Translations under genes and position numbers: made by a program
Shown here: positions 8,792-17,351 of the stretch, one piece after another
Layout of the letters: every line of letters begins with the position of its first letter
Numbering within the stretch: position 1 is the stretch's first letter
Source: Parapedobacter soli
GTDB taxonomy: Bacteria; Bacteroidota; Bacteroidia; Sphingobacteriales; Sphingobacteriaceae
Assembly: GCF_025460835.1 (NCBI RefSeq)
Contig: NZ_JAMXAY010000003.1
Span: 1-64,000 of the forward strand
Reading direction: 5' to 3'
Length of the DNA: 64,000 nt
The notes under the pieces: generated by a model
What the model was told of the DNA's origin: nothing
The model's database searches: none
What the model saw: only the letters and a program-made list of their open reading frames with translations

Positions 8792-9412
8792 TTATTTGTA
8801 TTTCCGACTGATCAGCGCATGGCGGCTATTTACCTGCAGCTTCTCGTAGATGTTCTTGATGTGGAATTTGACGGTCTCCAGCGAAATGTCAAAGCGGATG
8901 GCCACTTCCTTGTTGGTGAGCCCTTCTTCAATTGCTTCAACCACCTGCGCCTCGCGTGGGGTCAGCTTTTCCTGCAGGTCTTCGGTATGTTTCGGATTGA
9001 AATATTCCACTACCTTCCGCGCAATCCCCGGCGACATTGGCGCACCGCCTTCGTGCAACGATAATACCGCTTCTTTGATTTTTTGCAACGGCGTTTGCTT
9101 CAGCAGGTACCCCGACGCACCATTGCATAACGCCTGGAACACCCGGTTGGCATCGTCATAGACCGTCAGCATGATGACCTCACACTTCGGTGCACGCTTC
9201 TTGATACGCTTCACCCCCTGGATGCCCGACTCGCCGGGGAGGCCGATATCGGACAGGACAATATCTAGCACGACACCTTCCTTCCACTGATCGAAAAACG
9301 ATTCGACCGAATGGGCAGCAAGCTGAACGGAAAAGCCGGGTTGCTCCTTGAAAAAATCCACCAGCATCCGTCGGATTTGCTCATCGTCTTCAATTATGGC
9401 TAGGCGTATCAT
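8792..9412 (-). CDS. NarL/LuxR-family response regulator
   Basis: A 206-residue regulator. The receiver domain (1-120) has the acidic pocket D9/D10, phosphoacceptor D55 in LSDIGLPG, T83 and K105. The C-terminal LuxR-type helix-turn-helix (about 148-202) contains LTPREAQVVEAI and the recognition region SLETVKFHIKNIYEKL. It lies 70 bp downstream of the sensor kinase on the same strand and is its evident partner. Targets are unknown; the surface gene and DUF6266 genes are the nearest candidates (inference). Confidence 0.93.
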   Translation of the reverse strand: MIRLAIIEDDEQIRRMLVDFFKEQPGFSVQLAAHSVESFFDQWKEGVVLDIVLSDIGLPGESGIQGVKRIKKRAPKCEVIMLTVYDDANRVFQALCNGASGYLLKQTPLQKIKEAVLSLHEGGAPMSPGIARKVVEYFNPKHTEDLQEKLTPREAQVVEAIEEGLTNKEVAIRFDISLETVKFHIKNIYEKLQVNSRHALISRKYK

Positions 9413-9482
9413 ATGGTAAAGGTACGTATTGTATCTATAAAACCATCCCCCCTTTTTGGGGAGGGCAGCAAATCGCAGACTG

Positions 9483-12440
9483 TTAAGGGATGATCAACGT
9501 GAGTCGGAATACGCCACCTTCTGCCGTATGCGACAACTCACCGCCTACCCGGTCTGCCCGTTGCAGCATACTCTCCAGCCCCCGCCCACCTTGATGGTTG
9601 GACATGGGGCCATTCCCGTCCGCATACCGGTTCTGCATGGTGAGCCGGATCTCGCGATCGAACTCCAGCACGATGGTAATTTCCGACCCATCACCATATT
9701 TAATGGCATTGGTAATGGCTTCCTTGAAGATGAGGAACAGGTTCTGCCGCACGAGCTGCGTAACGGCCCGTGTGGACTGGTCGCCCCGCACGTCAAATCG
9801 GTAACTGATCTCCAACTCTTCACGGAGTTTGAAGAGGTAATCCTTCATACGGATCACCAGATCCTTTACCGTATCGAAGCGCGAGTCGATAGACCACACC
9901 ATGTCGCTCATGGTGAGCAATGCTTGTTTACTGGTATCGGCAATCTGCCGCAGCTGCTTGTCGTCGGGCAAGTCCCGGTGTTTGACCGATAGCATATCCG
10001 CCTGGAAGTAGATGCGAGTCAAGGAACTCCCCACTTCATCATGCAAATCGCTGGCAATCTTGATGCGCATTTTCTTCTCCTTTCGCAGGACATTCTCGCG
10101 GTACCTGAAAAAACCACCGATAGCACCGGCTACCGCCAACAACACCACCACGTTAAACCACCACGTTTCATAAAAGTGCGGCAACTTCGTTATGGTAAAC
10201 GTTCTTTTACTACCTGTTAATGCGGTACTGAGGGTTTCCAGCTCGAAACGGTACTCGTCGGGGGAAGGTTCAATGAGGGAGATGAATTGCCCTAACTCCA
10301 ACGGCTCCCAATTACCACCGTTGAGTGCATACCGGATTTCACAATCGACACGGTGATTGCCCGGTGTACCCACATAAAGGCCGGTTAAGCTTTGCCCTGC
10401 TAGCAGTTCCAGTGTGTGCTCGCCCCTATAGGGCCATGTGTAATCGGCCGATTTTGCACCTGATGCGCCCGTGGCCGTATGTATTTCGGTAATGTAGCTC
10501 TCCAGTTGATTCTGGCGCTCAAACCACGGTTGGGTCATATCCAGCACCGTGTAGCCCATTAAGCCACCAACGTACATCCGCTGCCTTGATGCATCCCAAA
10601 AAGACGCACCCGAATTGAACTCCGATTGGCTCAGCCCCTCCGCCGCACCGATACGCCGAACCCGCCGGCCATTGACCAGGTTCAAGCCATCGGCCGTGCC
10701 GGCCACGAACATACCATTGGCATGTTCCAAACTATAGACGAGGTTGTTGCTGAGCCCTTCCTTTCTGGTCAACACATCCACGATATACCCGGCCGTATCA
10801 AGTGCTACCAATCCCTCCCCTTGCGTGGCCAGCCAAATGGTGTCGCCTACCACAATCGACTTAAATACCCCTACATTACCGGATTGTGGGTATCGCTTGG
10901 TTAACTTCCCATTTCTCACCACATAAAGGCCCAGGTGCGTACTTAGCAACAAACTACTGTCGGGCAACACCCGGATATGCCGGATCTGAAAGTCCAACGC
11001 ATGGGGGTCGCCCGATGCCAACAGGTATTTATCCAACTGGTAAGTCTTCTTGTCCAGAAGCCATAGGCCGCTCATACTACCGATAAGGTAGTTGTCCGGT
11101 GTTTCGGCAAGGCTCATCACGTATGCCGGCAAATTATAAATATATTGATTGCTCGCCGTTTCCGAAAGGGTGCATTGCAGGTCTGAAATCTGCCCGAGCT
11201 GCCGATTAAAAACCTTCAGCATCCCACCTTCTGTACCGATCAAAAGCTCGTCGGCATTCATCGGTAGCATCGTATAGGCGTGCTTCAGATTTTGAAAAAC
11301 ACGTGTTACCCCATCGGGCCCGATGAAGCCGGCACCATTATAAGTACCATAAAACAGCGCACCATCGGGATAAACATAGATTCCGCGTGTGCTCTTATTG
11401 ACACCGGGATTCGTGGGAATGAGCTGTGATAGTCCGTTTGTCTTCGGGTACACCACAAAAATCCCTTCGTCGGTACCCAGCAATGCTTCGTTTCCGAAGA
11501 TGGTAATGTTTGTGGTATTGAACCGATGTGTCGAGGGGATGGTCAACCGCTGTTTCAAACCGAGGTCAGCATCAAGTAGGCAGGCCGATTCGTCGTCGGC
11601 GTAGATAAGCATCCCATTGTCTGCGGCCATCACATACGACCTATCGTTCGATAGCACAAAATGCCCGGGTTGGAATGGCGACAACACCCCATCGGCATCA
11701 AACCGATAGATACCGTCGTCGTGGACATCCAGCAGTAACCCCTCACCCTGCGCAATCACGTTACTCACCATTTTGTTTATTCCAGGCAACATATGGTATT
11801 GTACATCAGCTGGGTTATCGGCGTCTATCGATAAAATTCCGCCCGCCGTGGTACCTACCCAGTATTTCCCCTTCCAGAATGCGGAGCTGCGCGGCGATTC
11901 TTTATTGTTGGCCTCGTTGCCCCGGTCATACAAGTCGTCTATACGTGTAAACCGGTTGTCTTCAATCAGCAGGAGGTGTCCGTTTTCATAAGCTACCATC
12001 ATCGCCGTGTCGGTCAGCTGCCTGATCCAGACCACTGAGCGGTCGCGGATTGGTGGCATCAGGGCGGAGTCCACCGGATGCACCGTCCACGTTTTAAGAT
12101 CCAAGTAGCTCAGATTGGCATTGCCCGCCATCCAGAGGCGGTTCTGCCGGTCAATCAGCATGCGCTGGGGCATATCATCGGTGAGCTGTTGATCGGCGAT
12201 GGTTTCCAGGATATCCAATGACCGGTAACCGTCATAACGGTAAATTTCACCATTCGTCAAAAACCAGATAAACCCGAGGCTGTCTATGGTAATATCTTTG
12301 ACCAATACTTCTTCACGATTGGGAAACAGCTTCAATTTGGCAATTATATATTCCTGTGCGGCAACCTGGTTAATGGTGCTAACGGTCAATATGATGGATA
12401 GTAACGTCTTTAGGATATCTAGCACAATATGTCCATTCAT
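9483..12440 (-). CDS. Periplasmic beta-propeller sensor histidine kinase
   Basis: A kinase of about 985 residues. I prefer the ATG at 12440 because it directly precedes a signal sequence ending in VAAQE; an in-frame start at 12485 would add 15 residues. Most of the protein is a two-component-regulator propeller (repeats such as GFIWFLTNGEIYRYDGY), followed by a Y_Y_Y-like beta domain, one membrane segment (FNVVVLLAVAGAIGGFF), and a HisKA_3 dimerisation helix with the phosphoacceptor His (about residue 800) in SDLHDEVGSS. The ATPase domain has EAITNAIKYG and GGRGLESM. Unlike Bacteroides hybrid sensors it carries no receiver or DNA-binding domain and works through the separate regulator just downstream. 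The ligand is unknown. Confidence 0.92.
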   Translation of the reverse strand: MNGHIVLDILKTLLSIILTVSTINQVAAQEYIIAKLKLFPNREEVLVKDITIDSLGFIWFLTNGEIYRYDGYRSLDILETIADQQLTDDMPQRMLIDRQNRLWMAGNANLSYLDLKTWTVHPVDSALMPPIRDRSVVWIRQLTDTAMMVAYENGHLLLIEDNRFTRIDDLYDRGNEANNKESPRSSAFWKGKYWVGTTAGGILSIDADNPADVQYHMLPGINKMVSNVIAQGEGLLLDVHDDGIYRFDADGVLSPFQPGHFVLSNDRSYVMAADNGMLIYADDESACLLDADLGLKQRLTIPSTHRFNTTNITIFGNEALLGTDEGIFVVYPKTNGLSQLIPTNPGVNKSTRGIYVYPDGALFYGTYNGAGFIGPDGVTRVFQNLKHAYTMLPMNADELLIGTEGGMLKVFNRQLGQISDLQCTLSETASNQYIYNLPAYVMSLAETPDNYLIGSMSGLWLLDKKTYQLDKYLLASGDPHALDFQIRHIRVLPDSSLLLSTHLGLYVVRNGKLTKRYPQSGNVGVFKSIVVGDTIWLATQGEGLVALDTAGYIVDVLTRKEGLSNNLVYSLEHANGMFVAGTADGLNLVNGRRVRRIGAAEGLSQSEFNSGASFWDASRQRMYVGGLMGYTVLDMTQPWFERQNQLESYITEIHTATGASGAKSADYTWPYRGEHTLELLAGQSLTGLYVGTPGNHRVDCEIRYALNGGNWEPLELGQFISLIEPSPDEYRFELETLSTALTGSKRTFTITKLPHFYETWWFNVVVLLAVAGAIGGFFRYRENVLRKEKKMRIKIASDLHDEVGSSLTRIYFQADMLSVKHRDLPDDKQLRQIADTSKQALLTMSDMVWSIDSRFDTVKDLVIRMKDYLFKLREELEISYRFDVRGDQSTRAVTQLVRQNLFLIFKEAITNAIKYGDGSEITIVLEFDREIRLTMQNRYADGNGPMSNHQGGRGLESMLQRADRVGGELSHTAEGGVFRLTLIIP

Positions 12441-12547
12441 TGGGTAAAACGACGATAAAAATAGAAAAAATTCGGAAGCAAACACCGCTCAATATAATTC
12501 TGTAAGAATAATCTACCAACTCACTATATATTATCCATTCAAATCCT

Positions 12548-12555
12548 TATGTTTG
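12548..12555 (+). promoter_or_regulatory. -7 element for the nuoH operon
   Basis: TATGTTTG matches TAnnTTTG and lies 27 bp before the nuoH GTG. No clear -33 TTTG is present at the right distance, so the call is moderate. Confidence 0.5.
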
Positions 12556-12582
12556 CACGATATTTTTAGCAGGTAGCGAAAC

Positions 12583-13656
12583 GTGGCTTTTTACCTTACA
12601 TACCTTCTTATCGGGGCCATATTATTCGGGTTCATCGCCGGCTTCACACTGTTTGCCGTATATAGCGAACGCAAAATAGCTGGCTTCGTACAGGATCGGC
12701 TCGGCCCTATGGAAACGGGCCGATACGGTAGCCTGCAAACGCTTGCCGACATCCTCAAACTCATCCAAAAGGAATACATCACACCTGCTGCAGCCGACAA
12801 GGTGCTTTTTGCCGCTGCGCCGGTCATCATCTTCATTGCAATATTCCTCGGCTTCGCCGTGATGCCCTGGGCTCCCGGATTGGCGCCCTCCGGCCTCTAT
12901 CTCGGACTCTTCTTCGTGATAGCCATCATATCTGTCGACGCCATCGGCTTGCTAATGGCCGGCTGGGGGTCTAACAATAAGTTTTCGCTGCTCGGCTCCA
13001 TGCGGGCCGTGGCACAGATTGTATCGTACGAAATTCCTTCGGGCCTGGCCCTGATTGCTGCGGTGATGGTTGCGCAGACACTCGACCTCCGCGAAATCGT
13101 AGTCAACCAAGGTATACAAACCGCCGAGCACTTGTTGTTGGCAGGTATATGGGATGTAACAGATATCGGCGGACTGTTTGCCTGGAATGTGTTCCAAGCC
13201 CCCCATCTGCTATTGGCGTACGTGATTTTTTTTATCGCTTCCCTTGCCGAGTGCAACCGCGCGCCGTTTGATATTCCCGAGGCCGAGTCGGAACTGGTGG
13301 GTGGGTTCCATACCGAATATGGCGGACTCCGCTTCGCATTCATTTTCCTCGCTGAATATGCAATGATGTTTCTGGTGGCCATGATCGGCGTGGTGGTCTT
13401 CCTCGGCGGATGGAATACGCCGCTGCCGAATATCGGGGCAGTAAGGCTGGCGGATTGGACCACCGGACTGGTATGGGGTATTTTTTGGACACTTTCTAAG
13501 ACACTGCTCATCGTGGGTGTCCAGATGTGGATCCGTTGGACATTGCCCCGGCTACGGGCCGACCAGCTGATGTCACTCTGCTGGAAAGTGCTTACGCCGT
13601 TGGCGTTCCTGTGCATGGCCATTTCGGGGATATGGCGGGTATGGGTGATGGTGTGA
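12583..13656 (+). CDS. nuoH: NADH-quinone oxidoreductase subunit H
   Basis: This 357-residue membrane protein links the hydrophilic arm of complex I to the proton-pumping arm and helps form the quinone pocket. The N-terminal helix is followed by the family motif YSERKIAGFVQDRLGP, and there are about eight membrane helices plus the loop with AECNRAPFDIPEAESELVGG. Translation starts at GTG. It is first in a cluster continuing through nuoN; the gene on its left is the divergent sensor kinase, so nuoA-G are not next to it. A long simple-repeat spacer separates it from nuoI. Confidence 0.97.
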   Translation: MAFYLTYLLIGAILFGFIAGFTLFAVYSERKIAGFVQDRLGPMETGRYGSLQTLADILKLIQKEYITPAAADKVLFAAAPVIIFIAIFLGFAVMPWAPGLAPSGLYLGLFFVIAIISVDAIGLLMAGWGSNNKFSLLGSMRAVAQIVSYEIPSGLALIAAVMVAQTLDLREIVVNQGIQTAEHLLLAGIWDVTDIGGLFAWNVFQAPHLLLAYVIFFIASLAECNRAPFDIPEAESELVGGFHTEYGGLRFAFIFLAEYAMMFLVAMIGVVVFLGGWNTPLPNIGAVRLADWTTGLVWGIFWTLSKTLLIVGVQMWIRWTLPRLRADQLMSLCWKVLTPLAFLCMAISGIWRVWVMV

Positions 13657-13887
13657 TGGTGAGATGTGAGATGTGTGATGTGTGATGTGTGATGTGTGAT
13701 GTGTGATGTGTGATGTGAGATGTGTGATGTGAGATGTGAGACAATAGACATTAGACATTAGATTTGAGACGATAGACATTAGACATTAGATTTGAGACGA
13801 TAGACATTAGACATTAGACAAGAAATACTAAGTACCAGGCACTTAATACTAAGTACTTAGTACTAAATACTGAATAAGTACTGAGAA
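13657..13887. repeat. Simple-repeat spacer inside the nuo operon
   Basis: The 231 bp between nuoH and nuoI are almost entirely low-complexity: a heptamer array (gatgtgt, about 8 units with variants) at 13660-13740, then about 28-bp units of agacgatagacattag type, then short palindromic aagtactt/tagtact repeats reaching the nuoI start. No gene or terminator is seen. Confidence 0.88.
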
Positions 13888-14448
13888 ATGTTCAAAACAA
13901 CCTTACATGCATTCATTACCGCTGCCAAGGGATTGGCGGTTACCCTGGCGCACTTTTTCGGTGCGCGGCGGTCGCGCGGTATGCGGGATGTACGTAAGGA
14001 GAATTATTTCGACCAGCAAGAAGGCGTAACGACGGTGCAGTTCCCGAAAGAAAAAATGCCCATCCCCGAGGTGGCCCGCTACCAGCTGGATGTCGAAATC
14101 GACGACTGTATCGTTTGCGACCTATGTGCCAAGGCCTGCCCTGTGGATTGCATCACCATCGAAGCCGTGAAGGCGACCGACGTGATCGGAAAAACATCCG
14201 ACGGCAGCGTCAAACGCTTATATGCGGCGCAGTTTGACATCGATATGGCCAAGTGCATGTACTGTGGCCTATGCACCGTGGTTTGCCCCACAGAATGCAT
14301 CACCATGACCGACCAATACGACCGCAGCATGACCAATCTGGCGGAACTGACGTATGCTTTTGCTAATATGACGCCCGAGGAGGTGGAAGAGAAAAAACGC
14401 GAATGGACAAAATTCCAAGCTGAAAAGGAGGCGGCAAAGAAAAAATAA
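13888..14448 (+). CDS. nuoI: NADH-quinone oxidoreductase subunit I
   Basis: This 186-residue ferredoxin-like subunit carries two [4Fe-4S] clusters that pass electrons towards the quinone site. Cluster ligands are visible as C74-x2-C77-x2-C80-x3-C84 and C123-x2-C126-x2-C129-x3-C133, with crossed use of the fourth Cys expected. The C-terminal tail is charged and Lys-rich. Its stop shares one base with the nuoJ start (TAATG), indicating coupled translation. Confidence 0.97.
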   Translation: MFKTTLHAFITAAKGLAVTLAHFFGARRSRGMRDVRKENYFDQQEGVTTVQFPKEKMPIPEVARYQLDVEIDDCIVCDLCAKACPVDCITIEAVKATDVIGKTSDGSVKRLYAAQFDIDMAKCMYCGLCTVVCPTECITMTDQYDRSMTNLAELTYAFANMTPEEVEEKKREWTKFQAEKEAAKKK

Positions 14449-14990
14449 TGCAAGCACTGGTGTTTTATGCTTTTTCTGCTATCGCTATCGGTTCGGCCGT
14501 TGTGCTGGTCAGCATGCAGAATATGGCCCGGGCATTATTCCTTTTCTTCATTGTCCTTTTTTCCGTCGCCGGCCTGTACGTCTTTGCCTTGGCCGATTTC
14601 GTGGCCATCACGCAAATACTCATTTACGTGGGCGGCGTACTGGTGCTGATGCTCTTTGCGTTTATGCTTTCCAATAAGACATTGCTCGATCAGCTGCAAC
14701 GTGGGACATCCCACTTCTTCGCACTACCGGTATGGCAGGCCCTGTTGATTTCCGCATGTTTCTTGGCCATCCTCGTGTACGCCTCGTTACAACTGGGCAC
14801 ATTCCAGCCTGCTTGGATGGTTGCCGCAGAAGCCGCAGGCACGACCATAGGGCCGGCCGATAGCACCGTGAACCACATCGGCATCCATTTGATGACACGG
14901 TACCTGTTGCCGTTTGAAGTGGTCTCCATACTGCTTATGATGGCGCTGGTCGGTGCTGCACACCTTACCCGGAAGGAGGCCAATCCATGA
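14448..14990 (+). CDS. nuoJ: NADH-quinone oxidoreductase subunit J
   Basis: A 180-residue membrane subunit of the pumping arm with five hydrophobic helices. The conserved segment around ADFVAITQILIYVGGVLVL is the family hallmark, including the helix that bends during the catalytic cycle. It overlaps nuoI by one base and nuoK by four (ATGA). Confidence 0.96.
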   Translation: MQALVFYAFSAIAIGSAVVLVSMQNMARALFLFFIVLFSVAGLYVFALADFVAITQILIYVGGVLVLMLFAFMLSNKTLLDQLQRGTSHFFALPVWQALLISACFLAILVYASLQLGTFQPAWMVAAEAAGTTIGPADSTVNHIGIHLMTRYLLPFEVVSILLMMALVGAAHLTRKEANP

Positions 14991-15292
14991 TTACGCTTAC
15001 CCACTTCCTTATCGTTGGCGCCTGCCTGTTTTCCATAGGTCTATACGCGGTAATGGCCCGCCGCAATGCCATTATGGTGCTGGTGGGCATCGAACTGATG
15101 ATAAACGCAGCTGTCCTTAACCTCGTTGCCTTCGGGCGTTATGACAGCGAACATTATGGTGGCCAAGCTTTTGCACTATTCGCTATTGTATTGGCGGCAG
15201 CGAGCGTAGCGGTTGCGCTGGCCATCATTCTCAACGTGTACAGACATTACAAGACCATCAACCCCGAAGATATCAACCACTTAAAGGACTAA
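14987..15292 (+). CDS. nuoK: NADH-quinone oxidoreductase subunit K
   Basis: A 101-residue subunit with three membrane helices. Glu in GIELMINAAVLN (helix 2) and Glu in the YDSEHYGGQ loop region are visible; the first corresponds to the conserved proton-channel glutamate. The start overlaps the nuoJ stop by ATGA and nuoL follows after 10 bp. Confidence 0.96.
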   Translation: MITLTHFLIVGACLFSIGLYAVMARRNAIMVLVGIELMINAAVLNLVAFGRYDSEHYGGQAFALFAIVLAAASVAVALAIILNVYRHYKTINPEDINHLKD

Positions 15293-15302
15293 CAAATCGA
15301 CG

Positions 15303-17351
15303 TTGACGCCCGATACACCAACATACCCGATCCTGGCTGCCTTTGCAACGGTATTGTTTCCGTTCATCGGCTTCCTGCTATCGGCATTGGCTGGTAAAAA
15401 AGCCAAAAGTGGTTTCTTGGCTATCATTACAATCGCATTGAGCGTAATCACCGCCGGATATACCTTTGCCATGGTGTGGGGAGAAGCGCCTATACATGCC
15501 CAATGGCACTGGTTCACTATCGGCAACGAGGCTTTTCATTTGGGGATTTTCCTTGACAATATTGCGGTACTGATGTTGCTGGTGGTTGCAACAGTAGCCC
15601 TCCCCGTACATATCTACTCCGTGGCTTACATGAAAGGCGATCCGGGCATCCACCGCTACTGGACATACCTCAGCCTTTTCTGCGCCGCCATGCTGGGACT
15701 GGTTATTGCAGACAACCTCCTACTCACTTATATCTGCTGGGAAATCGTGGGTTTCGCATCTTACCTGCTTATCGGCTTCTGGTTTACCAAAGATGCCGCC
15801 GCCCAAGCCAACAAACGTGCATTTATCATCAACCGTATCGGCGATATCGGCTTCCTTATCGGCTTTGCACTGCTATATAGCGGTTTCGGCACACTCGATA
15901 TCAACGCCCTTTTCGGTATGGAAGGACTTTTCGTAGTGCCCGCGGCTACGGATGCACCGGCTTCCGCCGCGCAGGGTGGGTTACCGGCCGGTTGGATTAC
16001 GGTGGCAGGATTGGCCTTTTTCCTCGGTGCGATGGCCAAATCCGCACAATTTCCATTACATGTATGGCTGCCTGCGGCGATGGAAGGCCCTACTTCCGTA
16101 TCATCGCTTATCCACGCCGCCACGATGGTTGCCGCGGGCGTGTTTCTGCTTGCCCGTATCTTCCCCTTGTTTGACGGGACCGTGTTGCTCATTATCGCTG
16201 CTACGGGAACCATTACCGCCCTCGTCGCTGCCTATTTCGCCCTCACCCAGTTCGATATCAAGAAAATATTGGCGTTCTCCACGGTCTCGCAGCTGGGTTT
16301 CATGGTGGCCGCCATCGGCATCGGCATGTATCCCATCGCCTTATTCCACTTGGTGACACATGCATTTTTCAAGTGCCTGCTGTTCCTCTGCGCCGGGGCC
16401 ATCATCCATGAGATGCAGCACCTCAGCGACAGGCATCAACTGGGCATCGACCCCCAGGATATCCGTCAGATGGGCCGGCTGCGCCGGTATATGCCCGTTA
16501 CGTTTGCCACGATGCTCATTGCGTCGCTCGCACTCGTTGGTTTTCCGCTTACATCGGGCTACCTTTCCAAAGACGCACTATTGATACACGCTTTCGAATG
16601 GGCGGCGTGGCAGCAGGGGGTTGCCCATATCATACCCTATGTACTGACTTTTGTAAGTATCCTTACCAGCTTCTACATCTTCCGGCTTTTAGCCAAGGTA
16701 TTCTTTGGTCCTACCGTCACGGCGCCGTTGGCCAACGGCCAAGCAGGAATCCACGATCCCTCCTTTTGGATGCTTGGGCCCATGTTGTTTCTGGCAGCCT
16801 GTTCATTTTTCCCCCTATTCACACTACAGCCGTTGCACTATGCGCACGCATGGCTGTTGGAGGGAATCGGAGTTTCAACGCCGTGGGCACCCATTCCGTT
16901 GCTGCACGTCGCCGTGCCCGCCGTAACCACCGCAGCCACCTTGGCCATAGCAGCGTTGGCATGGCACTGGTATGTAAAGGGGAAGTATGCGTTGAAGACC
17001 GATGGCCTCCTCTATCGTTTCTCGCTGCATCAGGGGTATTTGGACAGCTTCTATGACCGCGTGGTGGTGGGCGCCGTATTGGGCCTGGCAAACATACTGC
17101 GTTGGTTAGACAAACACCTGGTAGACGGCATAGTCCACGGATTGGCCGCCATCGGGCGCGGCTTGGCTTCCATTGCAGGCTGGATAGACCGGCAGGTAGT
17201 TGATGGCTTGGTACGGTTGGTCGGCAAACTCGCCTGGGGGCTGGGCAGCATGTTGCGGCATACACAGGCAGGCCGGTTACAAGGTTATCTCTCCAGCCTA
17301 TTTTTAATTATTTTGGTGATTTTGCTATACCATTTTATTGTGCAAGCATGA
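15303..17351 (+). CDS. nuoL: NADH-quinone oxidoreductase subunit L
   Basis: A 682-residue antiporter-like proton-pumping subunit, of normal length for the family. It shows the core motifs YICWEIVGFASYLLIGFW, MAKSAQFPLHVWLPAAMEGPTSVSSLIHAATMVAAGV and the lateral helix region near the C-terminus. The start appears to be TTG at 15303; no ATG lies between it and the conserved N-terminal helix. The stop overlaps the nuoM ATG (ATGA). Confidence 0.96.
   Translation: MTPDTPTYPILAAFATVLFPFIGFLLSALAGKKAKSGFLAIITIALSVITAGYTFAMVWGEAPIHAQWHWFTIGNEAFHLGIFLDNIAVLMLLVVATVALPVHIYSVAYMKGDPGIHRYWTYLSLFCAAMLGLVIADNLLLTYICWEIVGFASYLLIGFWFTKDAAAQANKRAFIINRIGDIGFLIGFALLYSGFGTLDINALFGMEGLFVVPAATDAPASAAQGGLPAGWITVAGLAFFLGAMAKSAQFPLHVWLPAAMEGPTSVSSLIHAATMVAAGVFLLARIFPLFDGTVLLIIAATGTITALVAAYFALTQFDIKKILAFSTVSQLGFMVAAIGIGMYPIALFHLVTHAFFKCLLFLCAGAIIHEMQHLSDRHQLGIDPQDIRQMGRLRRYMPVTFATMLIASLALVGFPLTSGYLSKDALLIHAFEWAAWQQGVAHIIPYVLTFVSILTSFYIFRLLAKVFFGPTVTAPLANGQAGIHDPSFWMLGPMLFLAACSFFPLFTLQPLHYAHAWLLEGIGVSTPWAPIPLLHVAVPAVTTAATLAIAALAWHWYVKGKYALKTDGLLYRFSLHQGYLDSFYDRVVVGAVLGLANILRWLDKHLVDGIVHGLAAIGRGLASIAGWIDRQVVDGLVRLVGKLAWGLGSMLRHTQAGRLQGYLSSLFLIILVILLYHFIVQA

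Noticed and set aside
9444-9466. C6-T5-G4 element between kinase and regulator genes as a shared motif with the G9 hairpin at 7228
   Set aside because: Similar in composition only; the stem is about 4 bp and no common sequence beyond C and G runs is present.
12897-13751. 284-codon minus-strand frame opposite nuoH and the repeat spacer
   Set aside because: It is antisense to a clear nuoH gene, and its N-terminus is the microsatellite translated as HTSHITH-type repeats.
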